Assembly (NCBI RefSeq): GCF_018128905.1
Contig: NZ_CP063808.1
Coordinates: 2,666,001 to 2,730,000, forward strand
DNA length: 64,000 nt
From: Streptomyces sp. A2-16
GTDB taxonomy: Bacteria; Actinomycetota; Actinomycetes; Streptomycetales; Streptomycetaceae
Direction of reading: 5' to 3'
A model generated the notes under the pieces. It saw nothing but the letters and a program-made list of their open reading frames with translations, ran no database searches and had not been told where the DNA came from. Position 1 is the stretch's first letter. Every line of letters starts with the position of its first letter. Both the position numbers and the translations under genes were made by a program. This document shows, piece after piece, positions 23,995-31,901 of the stretch.

Positions 23995-24378
23995 CTAGAT
24001 CCGCAGGAGCTGGAGTTCCGCGAGGGAGGGCGGTGCGCGGGCGCCTTCCTGGGCCGCGGCCGTCTGCGCGCACAGGTCGACCGTGCCGAGGCCGCCCGAC
24101 GACGGGTCGGGGACGAGCGCGGGCAACGCGGGCCCGCCGCTCACGGCTCCCGACGCACAGGTCGCGTCGGCGTGGTGGAGGTGGCCCGAGCCGCAGCCGT
24201 CGTGGCAGACCGTGTCGACGGCGACGGCGGCCGTCGTCATGTGGGCGGACCCGCTCTCGTGTCCGGCCGTGCCGCCACCGGGCGCCAGGGCGTGCATGCC
24301 CAGCACCCCGAAGAGCAGCCCGAGCACGAGCAGCGCGCGCCACCGGGGCGGACGCGTGGGGTGCTCGGAGCTGGTCAT
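23995..24378 (-). CDS. DUF6153-type small membrane/exported protein
   Basis: A 127-residue protein with one N-terminal hydrophobic helix (WRALLVLGLLFGVLGMHAL, residues about 13-31) and an extracytoplasmic region rich in His and Cys, notably VCHDGCGSGHLHHADATCAS. This matches my recollection of the actinobacterial DUF6153 family, which commonly accompanies DUF305 lipoproteins. The Cys/His cluster suggests binding of a soft metal, but no function is established. ATG 24378 has AGGA 8 bases upstream; ATG 24387 is an in-frame alternative. It is followed by the DUF305 gene with a 54-base gap, so a shared transcript is likely. Confidence 0.7.
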   Translation of the reverse strand: MTSSEHPTRPPRWRALLVLGLLFGVLGMHALAPGGGTAGHESGSAHMTTAAVAVDTVCHDGCGSGHLHHADATCASGAVSGGPALPALVPDPSSGGLGTVDLCAQTAAAQEGARAPPSLAELQLLRI

Positions 24379-24595
24379 CGGGCTCATCCTAGAGGGGGGC
24401 TGTGCCACGGCTGTGCACCGAGGCCGTCTGTCGTACCTACGGCTGCGCACCGCTCCGCGTTCACGGCGGCGCCCGATTCACCGGCCGCGGCCCGGTGCCG
24501 TTGGACGACGCCGGAAAAAGGAGTCCGCCGCGCGCGGCCCTCGGGCGTACGTTCTCCTGGAGCCCGTCGAGGGGCGGCGGGCCGGGAAGGACCGT

Positions 24596-25450
24596 GTGGA
24601 CACCGACAGCCGAGCCAGGGCACAGCGCTTCGTCGAACTGCACCGGGAGGGCTGCTTTCTGCTCCCCAACGCGTGGGACGTGGGCAGTGCCCGGATCCTG
24701 GAGGAGGCCGGGTTCCCGGCCGTGGCGACCACGAGCGCGGGCGTCGCGTTCTCCCTCGGACGGCCCGACCACGACTTCTTCGCCGAGCAGCCGCCCGAGG
24801 ACCGCGTCGACCGCGAGACCATGCTGGGCCGGGTCCGGGAGATCGCGGGCGGGATCGCCGTACCGCTGAGCGTGGACCTGGAGGACGGCTACGGCGAGTC
24901 GCCCGACACGGTCGCCGCCACCGTCGCGAGGGCCCTGGCCGCCGGAGCCGCGGGCGGCAACATCGAGGACTTCACCGGCGACCGCACCGGTCCGCTCCAC
25001 GACGAGAAGCTCTCCGCCGACCGGATCCGTGCCGCCCGCGAGAGGCTGGCGGCCGACGGCGAGCCCTTCGTCCTGGTCGGCCGCACCGACGTGCTCCTGG
25101 TCGGGGGAACGCTCGACGAGGCCGTACGCCGGGCCAACGCCTATCTGGAGGCCGGTGCGGACTGCGCGTTCGTCCCCGGTGCCGCCGACGCCGGGACCAT
25201 CGCCACCCTGGTCCGTGAACTCGACGGCCCGCTCAACGTGGTCATGGGCCTGACCGGCAGCGCGCTCTCCCTCGACGACCTGCGCGGACTCGGCGTCCGG
25301 CGGGTCACCGTCGGCGGCAGCATCGCCCGCGCGATGTACCGCCATCTGCTCGACGCCGCACGCGAGCTGGCGGACCTCGGCACCTTCTCCTACGCCGAGG
25401 AGCAGCTCTCCCAGACGGAGCTCAACGACCTGTTCCGGCAGGGCGGGTAG
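24596..25450 (+). CDS. Isocitrate lyase/PEP mutase family protein
   Basis: A 284-residue TIM-barrel protein. Motifs seen are LPNAWDVGSARILEEAGFPA (residues about 22-41), the substrate loop TTSAGVAFSLG, the metal-binding VDLEDGYGESP, GGNIEDFTGD, and the strand end LVGRTDVLL. These fit the phosphoenolpyruvate mutase/methylisocitrate lyase superfamily, in particular the non-canonical branch common in actinobacteria. The K-K-C-G-H lyase signature of true isocitrate and methylisocitrate lyases is absent, so a lyase acting on another oxo-acid or a mutase role is possible. The start is GTG 24596 with GGAAGGA upstream. It overlaps the convergent lipoprotein gene by 29 bases. Confidence 0.78.
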   Translation: MDTDSRARAQRFVELHREGCFLLPNAWDVGSARILEEAGFPAVATTSAGVAFSLGRPDHDFFAEQPPEDRVDRETMLGRVREIAGGIAVPLSVDLEDGYGESPDTVAATVARALAAGAAGGNIEDFTGDRTGPLHDEKLSADRIRAARERLAADGEPFVLVGRTDVLLVGGTLDEAVRRANAYLEAGADCAFVPGAADAGTIATLVRELDGPLNVVMGLTGSALSLDDLRGLGVRRVTVGGSIARAMYRHLLDAARELADLGTFSYAEEQLSQTELNDLFRQGG

Positions 25451-26069
25451 CAGGGCTGGAGGCCGGGCCGGCGGAGGGTGAGGGTGCCGCACAGCTGGGC
25501 GCCTCGGGGGCGTCCCGCGCGTGCCGCGTCAGGGCGCAGACCGTGCGCAGCGCGACCTTCCAGCCACCGTCCTGGAGTACGGCCGCCCCCGGGCCGCCGG
25601 TGTCCAGCCGGCGGTCCTCGCCCTCGCGCGTGAGGTCGTAGGCCACCACGGCGAGCACGTCCGAGGTGTACGACACGGAGGTCACCTCGGCGCGCAACCT
25701 GCTGCCGCTCGGGTCGCGGAAGAGGTTGTCGATCATCAGGGCGTTCCCGTCGCCGTCCTCGACGACCTCACTGCGCCGCTCCAGGGAGGACTTCGGGTCG
25801 AAGAGGACCCTCCACGCCTCGCGGATGTCCTGCTCGGCCTGCTCCGGATCCGAGGGCGCGGTGGCGGTCGGTGACGGGGAGGAGGACAGCGACGGGGAGC
25901 CCTCGGGCGTGGTCGCGCCCGGCGAGCCGGTGACGGAGGGCCGGCCCGTACGGGAGGCCTCCGGGGCACCGCCGTCGCCGTCGTCGCAGGCTCCGGTGAG
26001 GACGAGGGCGGTGACAGCCAGGGCCATCGCCCAGGTCCCGTGCCGTGCGGGGGAGTTCGCGCAGGTCAT
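25422..26069 (-). CDS. Lipoprotein, hypothetical
   Basis: A 215-residue lipoprotein. The signal peptide ends in LVLTGACDDG, with the lipobox Cys near residue 28. A low-complexity Ser/Pro/Thr linker to about residue 75 follows, as is usual for surface-tethered actinobacterial proteins. The globular domain begins at EQAEQDIREAWRVLFDP and has NTF2-like features: a helix pair, then strands such as RLRAEVTSVSYTSDVLAVVAYDL, of which the central part is VTSVSYTSDVLAVV, and GGWKVALRTVCAL. The two Cys near the end could pair. GGAGAG precedes ATG 26069. It lies downstream of the YcnI gene with a 93-base gap and may be co-expressed. Confidence 0.7.
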   Translation of the reverse strand: MTCANSPARHGTWAMALAVTALVLTGACDDGDGGAPEASRTGRPSVTGSPGATTPEGSPSLSSSPSPTATAPSDPEQAEQDIREAWRVLFDPKSSLERRSEVVEDGDGNALMIDNLFRDPSGSRLRAEVTSVSYTSDVLAVVAYDLTREGEDRRLDTGGPGAAVLQDGGWKVALRTVCALTRHARDAPEAPSCAAPSPSAGPASSPATRPAGTGR

Positions 26070-26162
26070 GGCTCTCCATCTCCGGGTACGCCGTGTGGCT
26101 GGCCTACCCGGAGGCGGGGGATTCATCCGGGACGCGGCGGAAAACCGCCCGACCCGGTGCGC

Positions 26163-26870
26163 CTACTCCCCGGCGCCGCCCCGCCGCCGTACCGCGAAGA
26201 CCACGGCGGCCGCGGCCACGAGGATCCCCGCACCGATGCCGGTCCAGGCAACCGCGGACACCCCGTTGTCCTCGTCATCGTCCTTGCCGGTGCCGGCGGC
26301 CTGCGGGGAGGCCGGCGGGGTCGTCCTCTCGGGGGTGGGCGACGGCGACGGTGACGCCGACGCGCCGGGCGAGGAGGCGACCGGCTTCGCGCCCGGTGCC
26401 GCCGCCTTGAGCTTCAGTGTCGGCGCCGGGTTCTCCCCGTTCTCGTCCAGCTCGATCCAGCGGTCGACATGCCCGTCGCCGTAGGTCTGGAGGGTCTTGA
26501 AAGGCACCTCCTCGGCGTCGGGCAACTGCCGTACGACGACGGAGTACTCGGCGCTCGTGCCGGTCTTCAGCTCCGCGCCCCCGACGGTGTAGCCGTCGTC
26601 GGTCGCGTTGAACTTCCAGCCCTTGGGGCCCTCGCCGTACGCCACGTCGGCCGGGGCGATGCCCTCGGGCAGGACCACGCGCACCTCCTTGATCCCGGAG
26701 GTGTCGGACTCGGCCTCGGCGTGGAAGGAGACGGTGACGTTCTCGGCGAGGGCCTGCGCCTTGTCGGCCTCGACCTCGGTGTGGGCGGCGGCCGGAACGG
26801 CCGTCAGGAGCACGGCGGTCACGGCTGTGGCGGCCGCGACGGACAGGCGGGGCAGGGTGATACGGGACAT
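26163..26870 (-). CDS. YcnI-like (DUF1775) copper-binding membrane-anchored protein
   Basis: A 235-residue protein with a signal peptide cleaved near PAAAHTEV, so the mature protein starts with His. That N-terminal His is the copper ligand described for YcnI proteins. The DUF1775 domain follows, with KEVRVVLPEGIAP, GPKGWKFNATDDGY and the conserved WIELDENGENPAPTL. A Pro/Ser-rich stalk leads to a C-terminal transmembrane helix (GIGAGILVAAAAVVFAV) and a basic RRRGG tail. YcnI-type proteins are thought to deliver or buffer copper on the outer face of the membrane. GGAGAAC precedes ATG 26870. Neighbours on both sides are other exported proteins. Confidence 0.87.
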   Translation of the reverse strand: MSRITLPRLSVAAATAVTAVLLTAVPAAAHTEVEADKAQALAENVTVSFHAEAESDTSGIKEVRVVLPEGIAPADVAYGEGPKGWKFNATDDGYTVGGAELKTGTSAEYSVVVRQLPDAEEVPFKTLQTYGDGHVDRWIELDENGENPAPTLKLKAAAPGAKPVASSPGASASPSPSPTPERTTPPASPQAAGTGKDDDEDNGVSAVAWTGIGAGILVAAAAVVFAVRRRGGAGE

Positions 26871-26940
26871 GGAGTTCTCCAGGCAGGGTGGCATGGCGGG
26901 GCGGCCGCCCGGCGTGGGCCGGACCGGCGTCCCGGTGGGG

Positions 26941-27564
26941 TCAGGGGGCGAGAGCCGCGCTCGCCCCGGGAGGACCCCGCCGTACCACCGCGTGTGCCAG
27001 CAACGGCCATGCGGTGAGCGGCCGTTCGTCGTTCGCCGGCACGACGGGCACCGTGGCCGTCGGCACGGGCGAGGTGGGCCGGGCGCACAGCAGCCGGGCG
27101 GCGGCCAGCCGGTCCCGTACCGCGTCGAGCGCCGCCGTCACCCCGCGGGCCACACTCCAGCAGGCCGCGTCCGCGCGGTGCAGCAGGACGGCGACGAGTG
27201 CGGCGACCAGCGAGTGGGCCGCCGTCATGGCGAGGGAGCCGTGCAGCGGACCCGGCCACACCGGGTGGGCGCCGTGCAGGTGTCCGCCGGGATGCCCGGC
27301 CGCGGTGAGCGTCAGCCACAGATGCAGCCCGGACTGTCCCGCCACACTGCAGGCGACCACCGTCGCGAGGCTTCTGGGCCGCTGCGCGCCGAGGAGCCCC
27401 ACCGCGAAGAGCACGGCCGTCGCGGCGGCCCCCTGCCGCCAGGGCACCGGGCCCTCGGCGAGCAGATGATGGGCGCTGACCCCGAGCACCGTGCCGACGA
27501 CGGAGAACACCGCGGCCCGCAGAACGGGCAGTGGCGCGCGTGTGGTCGTGGTCGGCGGGTGCAT
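26941..27564 (-). CDS. His-rich integral membrane protein, hypothetical
   Basis: A 207-residue membrane protein with about four to five hydrophobic helices. A His-rich extracytoplasmic loop reads HPGGHLHGAHPVWPGPLHG near residues 90-110, flanked by LHLWLTLTAAGH and MTAAHSLVAALVAVLLHRADA. Proteins of this shape often sit next to ycnI in Streptomyces; the His cluster again suggests a metal-related role, but no family function is known to me. It precedes the YcnI gene by 70 bases on the same strand, so the two are probably one operon. ATG 27564 was chosen; an in-frame ATG at 27585 lacks a ribosome site. Confidence 0.65.
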   Translation of the reverse strand: MHPPTTTTRAPLPVLRAAVFSVVGTVLGVSAHHLLAEGPVPWRQGAAATAVLFAVGLLGAQRPRSLATVVACSVAGQSGLHLWLTLTAAGHPGGHLHGAHPVWPGPLHGSLAMTAAHSLVAALVAVLLHRADAACWSVARGVTAALDAVRDRLAAARLLCARPTSPVPTATVPVVPANDERPLTAWPLLAHAVVRRGPPGASAALAP

Positions 27565-27637
27565 GGCCCGCTCATCATGGATCATCGCGGGGCCGGCCGG
27601 CAGGGAAACCGGGGACCGCGCGGGAACGCCGGGCTCC

Positions 27638-27880
27638 TCAGCGGGTTCCGGGCCCCTGTTCGGTGCCCTCGGCGCCCCCCGTGCCCCCGGTGCCTTCGGG
27701 CCGCAGGACCTCTCCCGGGATGACCTGGGGTTCGGGGCGGCCCTCCTGCGCCGCGCGGGCCTCCGCCTTGAGGATGCGCGCCGACCTGCCCGCCGTGCGG
27801 GTCAGCTCCGGGCCCTTCTTGATCGCGATGACGGCTATGACGACGATCAGGATGATCGCGAGTTCGCTCAGTCCGAACAT
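27638..27880 (-). CDS. TatA/TatE-family twin-arginine translocase subunit (orphan)
   Basis: An 80-residue protein with the TatA layout: a single N-terminal membrane helix (LSELAIILIVVIAVIAI), a hinge with KKGPELTRTAGRSARILKAEAR, an amphipathic helix, and an acidic Gly/Glu-rich tail. TatA oligomers form the pore-like element of the Tat system, which exports folded proteins. Here FGLSEL stands where FG..E is expected, so the key Phe-Gly and Glu are present. No tatB or tatC lies nearby, so this would be an accessory paralogue of the main Tat operon. It is divergent from the CNNM genes. Confidence 0.83.
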   Translation of the reverse strand: MFGLSELAIILIVVIAVIAIKKGPELTRTAGRSARILKAEARAAQEGRPEPQVIPGEVLRPEGTGGTGGAEGTEQGPGTR

Positions 27881-28033
27881 GGAGAAGGCCTCCGTCAGGG
27901 TGACACCGAAGTCGGACGAGATGCCCGCCGACCGGCAGCGTACCCGCTCGCCTTCGGTCGCCCTCCAGGTTGCTTTGCCTGTCCTTTACTATTGGTGGGA
28001 CCTGCCCCGACCAGAAGGAGCCACAGTTCCGCG

Positions 28034-28101
28034 ATGGGTGAGCCTCCCAGTACCGGCCGCGCCGCATCCCCCACGAACGAAAGGGCGGGGGTGGCCCGGT
28101 G
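28034..28101 (+). promoter_or_regulatory. 5' leader structure that can hide the start of the first CNNM gene
   Basis: The RNA from 28052 can fold so that ACCGGCC (28052-28058) pairs with GGCCCGGT (28093-28100, one bulged C). Inside that stem, CCCCC (28068-28072) pairs with GGGGG (28087-28091), the only Shine-Dalgarno-like sequence. The first bases of GTG 28099 fall inside the outer stem. A small TGGG...CCCA hairpin lies just upstream (28034-28049). This predicts a translation-off fold, but I do not recognise a known riboswitch. Confidence 0.45.
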
Positions 28102-29415
28102 ACCGAGATCCTGCTGCTGGTGCTTGCCCTGCTCCTCACTCTGGCCTGCGGTGTGTTCGTCGCGGCCGAGTTCTCCCTGACCACCGTCGAGCGAGGCGAC
28201 CTGGAGCGGGCCGCCGAGGCCGGTGAGCGCGGCGCCCAGGGCGCGCTGAAAGCCGTACGCCGGCTGACCCTCCAGCTCTCCGGCGCCCAGCTCGGCATCA
28301 CGGTCACCTCGCTGGTGATCGGCATGCTCGCCGAACCCTCCCTCGCGGCGCTGCTCAGGGGCCCGCTGGAGGCCGCCGGACTGGGCGGGGCCGCCGCTCC
28401 GGTGGCGACCGCGCTCGGTGTGGCCCTGTCCACCGTCGTGCTGATGGTGATCGGCGAGCTGGTGCCGAAGAACTGGGCGATCTCCCGGCCGCTGGCCGTC
28501 GCCAAGGTCGTCGCGGGACCGCAGAGCGCCTTCACGGCCTTCTTCGGCCCGTTCATCCGCCATCTCAACGACACCGCGAACCGTTTCGTACGACGCTTCG
28601 GCCTGGAGCCCGCCGAGGAGCTGGTCTCCGCCCGCAGCCCCGAGGAGCTCGTCGCGCTCGCCGAGCACTCCGCCGCCGAGGGCGCCCTGGAGGCCGACTC
28701 GGCCGAACTGTTCGTGCGCACCCTGCACCTGGGCGAGCTGACCGCCGAGAACGTCATGACGCCCCGCGTCGACGTCAAGGCCCTCGAAGCCCACGCCACC
28801 GCCGCCGACGCGGCCAACCTCACCCACGCCACCGGCCTGTCCCGCTTCCCGGTCTACCGCGACAGCCTGGACGAGGTCGTCGGCACCGTGCACATCCGCG
28901 ACGTGCTCGCCCTGGAGCCCGGGCGACGGGCCGCCACCCCGGTCACCGATCTGGCCACCGCGCCCCTGCTGGTCCCGGACAGCCTCACCGCCGACCGGCT
29001 CCTGGAGCGGCTGCGCGCCACTCGCACCATGGCCGTCGTCATCGACGAGTACGGCGGCACGGCGGGCGTGGCGACGGTCGAGGACATCGTCGAGGAGGTC
29101 GTCGGCGAGGTCCGCGACGAGCACGACCCGGTCGAGACCCCCGATCTGCGGCCCGCCGGTGACGGGGCGTGGGAGGCCGAGGGATCCGTCCGCGTCGACC
29201 GGCTCGGCGAGATAGGCCTCAGGGCGCCCGAGGGGCCGTACGAGACCGTGGCCGGACTGGTCGCCACCCGCCTCGCGCGCATTCCCGCCAAGGGCGACGA
29301 CCTCGCCATGGACGACGGCTGGCGGCTGGAGGTCCTGGAGGTCGACCATCACCGGGCCGACCGTGTCCGGATCACCGCGCCGGCCCTGGTCCGGACCGGG
29401 GAGGAGACCCGATGA
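28099..29415 (+). CDS. CNNM/CBS-domain membrane protein with CorC_HlyC tail (pair 1, long)
   Basis: A 438-residue protein. The CNNM (DUF21) transmembrane domain (about 1-190) includes FVAAEFSLTTVERGDLE and LQLSGAQLGITVTSLVIG. A CBS pair (about 205-335) follows and ends in GTAGVATVEDIVEEVVGEV. The CorC_HlyC domain (about 350-430) has YETVAGLVATRLARIPAKGD. CNNM/CorC proteins mediate Mg2+ or Co2+ efflux, or Na+/Mg2+ exchange, at the membrane, and CBS domains bind ATP-Mg. It starts at GTG 28099, inside a potential hairpin. Its stop overlaps the start of the next CNNM gene by 4 bases, which couples their translation. Confidence 0.85.
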   Translation: MTEILLLVLALLLTLACGVFVAAEFSLTTVERGDLERAAEAGERGAQGALKAVRRLTLQLSGAQLGITVTSLVIGMLAEPSLAALLRGPLEAAGLGGAAAPVATALGVALSTVVLMVIGELVPKNWAISRPLAVAKVVAGPQSAFTAFFGPFIRHLNDTANRFVRRFGLEPAEELVSARSPEELVALAEHSAAEGALEADSAELFVRTLHLGELTAENVMTPRVDVKALEAHATAADAANLTHATGLSRFPVYRDSLDEVVGTVHIRDVLALEPGRRAATPVTDLATAPLLVPDSLTADRLLERLRATRTMAVVIDEYGGTAGVATVEDIVEEVVGEVRDEHDPVETPDLRPAGDGAWEAEGSVRVDRLGEIGLRAPEGPYETVAGLVATRLARIPAKGDDLAMDDGWRLEVLEVDHHRADRVRITAPALVRTGEETR

Positions 29416-30434
29416 CCACCGTCCAGCTGCTCGTCGGCGCCCTGACGCTGTTGACCAACGCCTTCTTCGTGGGCGGCGAGTTCGCCCTGATCTCCGTGCG
29501 CCGCAGCCAGATCGAGCCACGCGCGCGTGACGGTCACAAGCGGGCCCGGATGACCCTGTGGGGCCTCGAACACCTCTCCGCGATGATGGCCACCGCCCAG
29601 CTCGGCATCACCGTCTCCTCGCTGGTGCTCGGCGCCGTCGCCGAACCGGCCATCGCGCACCTGCTGGAACCCGGCTTCGAGGCGGCCCGCGTCCCGGACG
29701 GCCTGGTCCATCCGATCGCGTTCGTGATCGCCCTGTCGCTGGCCACCTATCTGCACATGCTGATCGGCGAGATGGTGCCCAAGAACATCGCCCTCGCCGC
29801 ACCCGTGCCCACCGCGCTGCTCCTCGGACCGCCGCTGGTGGCCCTCACGCGCGCGCTCAGGCCCTTCGTGTTCGGCATCAACGCCTTCGCCAACGCCCTG
29901 CTGAAGCTGCTGCGCGTCGAACCCAAGGACGAGGTCGAGTCGGTCTTCACCGACGACCAGCTCGCCCGCATGGTCGTCGAGTCCGGCGAGGCCGGACTGC
30001 TCTCGCCCGCCGACGGGGAACGGCTGCGGGACGCGCTGGAGCTGGGCACCCGGCCGGTCGGCGAGATCCTCGTCCCCACGCAGAACATGCGGACCGTGGA
30101 CGCCCTGGTCACCCCGGCGCGGCTGGAGCGGGTCGCCGCGGAGGCGGGCTACTCCCGCTTCCCCGTCACCGGTCCTGACAGCACCCTGCTGGGCTATCTG
30201 CACATCAAGGACACCCTCGGCGTCACCGACCGCGACCGGCCCTTCCCTCGCACCACCCTGCACCCGGTCACCCGGGTCCGCATCGACACCCCGCTGGACG
30301 ACACCCTCACCGCACTGCGCGCCGACGGGAGCCATCTGGCGGCGGTGACCGGTCAGACGGGGGCCGTCCTCGGGTTCGTGACCATGGAGGACGTCCTGTC
30401 CGAGCTGGTCGGGCCGACGCCGGTCACCCCGTGA
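29412..30434 (+). CDS. CNNM/CBS-domain membrane protein without CorC tail (pair 1, short)
   Basis: A 340-residue CNNM protein: transmembrane domain about 1-180 (FFVGGEFALISVRRSQIE, MATAQLGITVSSLVLGAVAE, MLIGEMVPKNIALAAP), then a CBS pair that ends in VLGFVTMEDVLSELVG and no CorC_HlyC domain. The missing C-terminal domain is replaced by a stop soon after the second CBS motif. It overlaps the preceding long gene by ATGA, so the two are made in linked amounts and may form a heteromeric transporter. Bacterial CNNM proteins studied so far are homodimers, so a heterodimer would be new and is only inferred. Confidence 0.83.
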   Translation: MTTVQLLVGALTLLTNAFFVGGEFALISVRRSQIEPRARDGHKRARMTLWGLEHLSAMMATAQLGITVSSLVLGAVAEPAIAHLLEPGFEAARVPDGLVHPIAFVIALSLATYLHMLIGEMVPKNIALAAPVPTALLLGPPLVALTRALRPFVFGINAFANALLKLLRVEPKDEVESVFTDDQLARMVVESGEAGLLSPADGERLRDALELGTRPVGEILVPTQNMRTVDALVTPARLERVAAEAGYSRFPVTGPDSTLLGYLHIKDTLGVTDRDRPFPRTTLHPVTRVRIDTPLDDTLTALRADGSHLAAVTGQTGAVLGFVTMEDVLSELVGPTPVTP

Positions 30435-30531
30435 CCGCCGGGCGGCCGCGCCGCCCGGCTGGTAGATCTGGGAACGACACCCACGCCCCGGTCGTTCACA
30501 CCACGCGCCTCACCACCGAAGGAGCAAGCCC

Positions 30532-30582
30532 GTGTCCGCCACACCGTCGGACTCCCGCCCGACGCGATCGGCCCGCCGTTGA
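30532..30582 (+). CDS. Sixteen-residue leader peptide overlapping the next start
   Basis: GTG 30532 has a strong ribosome site (GAAGGAG, 5-7 bases upstream) and opens a 16-codon frame that reads VSATPSDSRPTRSARR and stops at TGA 30580-30582. That stop overlaps TTG 30579 of the third CNNM gene (TTGA), which itself has no Shine-Dalgarno sequence. The arrangement suggests translational coupling, with ribosomes ending the leader and restarting on the CNNM gene. Alternatively it is a one-base frameshift in the N-terminus of the long protein, or the true start of that gene was misjudged. No homologue is known to me. Confidence 0.5.
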   Translation: MSATPSDSRPTRSARR

Positions 30583-31901
30583 GCACCACGAGTGCCCTGC
30601 TGGGCCTGCTGGCCGTGTTCCTGCTGACCGCCGGCACCGGCTACTTCGTCGCCCAGGAGTTCGCGTACGTCTCCGCGGACCGGCTCGCCCTTTCCCGCGA
30701 GGCGGAGGCCGGTGACAGAAGGGCCGCCCGCGCGCTGAAGGTGCTGGGGCGGCTGTCCTTCATGCTCTCCGGCGCCCAGCTCGGCATCACCGTCACCGGC
30801 CTGGTCGTCGGCTTCATCGCCGAACCGTCGGTCTCCGCGCTGCTCGAACCCGCCCTGACCGGCCTCGGCATCCCCGAGGGAGCCGTCGGCGGCATCTCCG
30901 TCGTGCTGGCCTTCGTCCTGGCCACCGTCGTCCAGATGGTCCTCGGCGAGCTCGCCCCGAAGAACCTCGCGATCGCCGTCCCCGAGCGGCTCGCGAAGGC
31001 CCTCGCACCCTCCACGCTCGGCTACCTCAAGGTCGTCGGCCCGCTGGTGCACGTCTTCGACGGCGCGGCCAACCGCCTGCTCCGCAGGGTCGGCATCGAG
31101 CCCGTCGAGGAGCTCCACCACGGCGCCACCCTGGAGGAGCTCGGCCACCTCATCGGCGAGTCCCACGAACAGGGCGAACTGCCCAGGGACACCGCCGAAC
31201 TCCTCGACCACGCCCTGGAGTTCTCCGAGCGCACCCTCGACGAGGTGATGGTGCCGCGCGTGGACGTCGTCTTCGTCCGGCGCGACGCCACCGCCGCCGA
31301 GGCGATCGACCTGATCGCCAAGCACGGCCACTCCACCTACCCCGTCCTCGGCGACCACCCGGACGACGTACCCGGAGTCCTGGGCGTACGGGAGCTGACG
31401 CGTCTGCCCGCCGATCAGCTGACCCGGACCACCGCGGGCGCCCTCGCCCGCACCCCGCTCCTGCTGCCCGACACACTCCCGCTGCCGGAGGCGGTCCAGC
31501 AGATGCGGGAACGGGACGACGAGTTTTCGGTCGTCCTGGACGAACACGGCGGAGTCGCCGGCATCGTCACCTACGAGGACATCGCCGAGGAACTCGTCGG
31601 CGACATCGCCGACGAGACCGACACCGTCACCGAAGCCGCCGTGCCCGACGGGGACGGCTGGCTGGTCGACGCCGGCCGCCGCCTCGACGAGATCGCGGAC
31701 GCCACCGGCATCGAGCTGCCCGAGGAGGAGGACTACGACACCGTCGCGGGCCTGGTCGTGGACCGCCTCGGCCGCTTCCCGGCGATCGGGGACCGGATCA
31801 CCGTCGAACTGCCCGACGGAGGGCGCGCGGTGATCGACGTACGCACCCTGGACCGGCATGTGCCGGAGCGGGTCCGCATCGAGAGGGTGGGCGAGGCATG
31901 A
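30579..31901 (+). CDS. CNNM/CBS-domain membrane protein with CorC_HlyC tail (pair 2, long)
   Basis: A 440-residue protein with the same three-domain order as the first long gene. The CNNM transmembrane part includes YFVAQEFAYVSADRLALS, FMLSGAQLGITVTGLVVGF and MVLGELAPKNLAI. The CBS pair ends in GGVAGIVTYEDIAEELVGDI, and the CorC_HlyC domain has YDTVAGLVVDRLGRFPAIGD. Predicted role: divalent-cation efflux at the cytoplasmic membrane. TTG 30579 is the likely start because it overlaps the leader stop; no ribosome site precedes it. Its own stop overlaps the next gene by 4 bases. Confidence 0.82.
   Translation: MSTTSALLGLLAVFLLTAGTGYFVAQEFAYVSADRLALSREAEAGDRRAARALKVLGRLSFMLSGAQLGITVTGLVVGFIAEPSVSALLEPALTGLGIPEGAVGGISVVLAFVLATVVQMVLGELAPKNLAIAVPERLAKALAPSTLGYLKVVGPLVHVFDGAANRLLRRVGIEPVEELHHGATLEELGHLIGESHEQGELPRDTAELLDHALEFSERTLDEVMVPRVDVVFVRRDATAAEAIDLIAKHGHSTYPVLGDHPDDVPGVLGVRELTRLPADQLTRTTAGALARTPLLLPDTLPLPEAVQQMRERDDEFSVVLDEHGGVAGIVTYEDIAEELVGDIADETDTVTEAAVPDGDGWLVDAGRRLDEIADATGIELPEEEDYDTVAGLVVDRLGRFPAIGDRITVELPDGGRAVIDVRTLDRHVPERVRIERVGEA

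Noticed and set aside
28021..28098. M-box (Mg2+) riboswitch before the CNNM genes
   Set aside because: GGGTGAGCCTCCCA resembles the M-box start, but the rest of the aptamer, including its conserved central helices, is not visible in the 218 bases available. Kept only as an unnamed hairpin.
30532..31901. Treating the GTG 30532 frame as a frameshifted start of the third CNNM gene
   Set aside because: The TTGA overlap gives a simple coupling explanation without a sequence error. It remains listed as the main alternative to the leader peptide.
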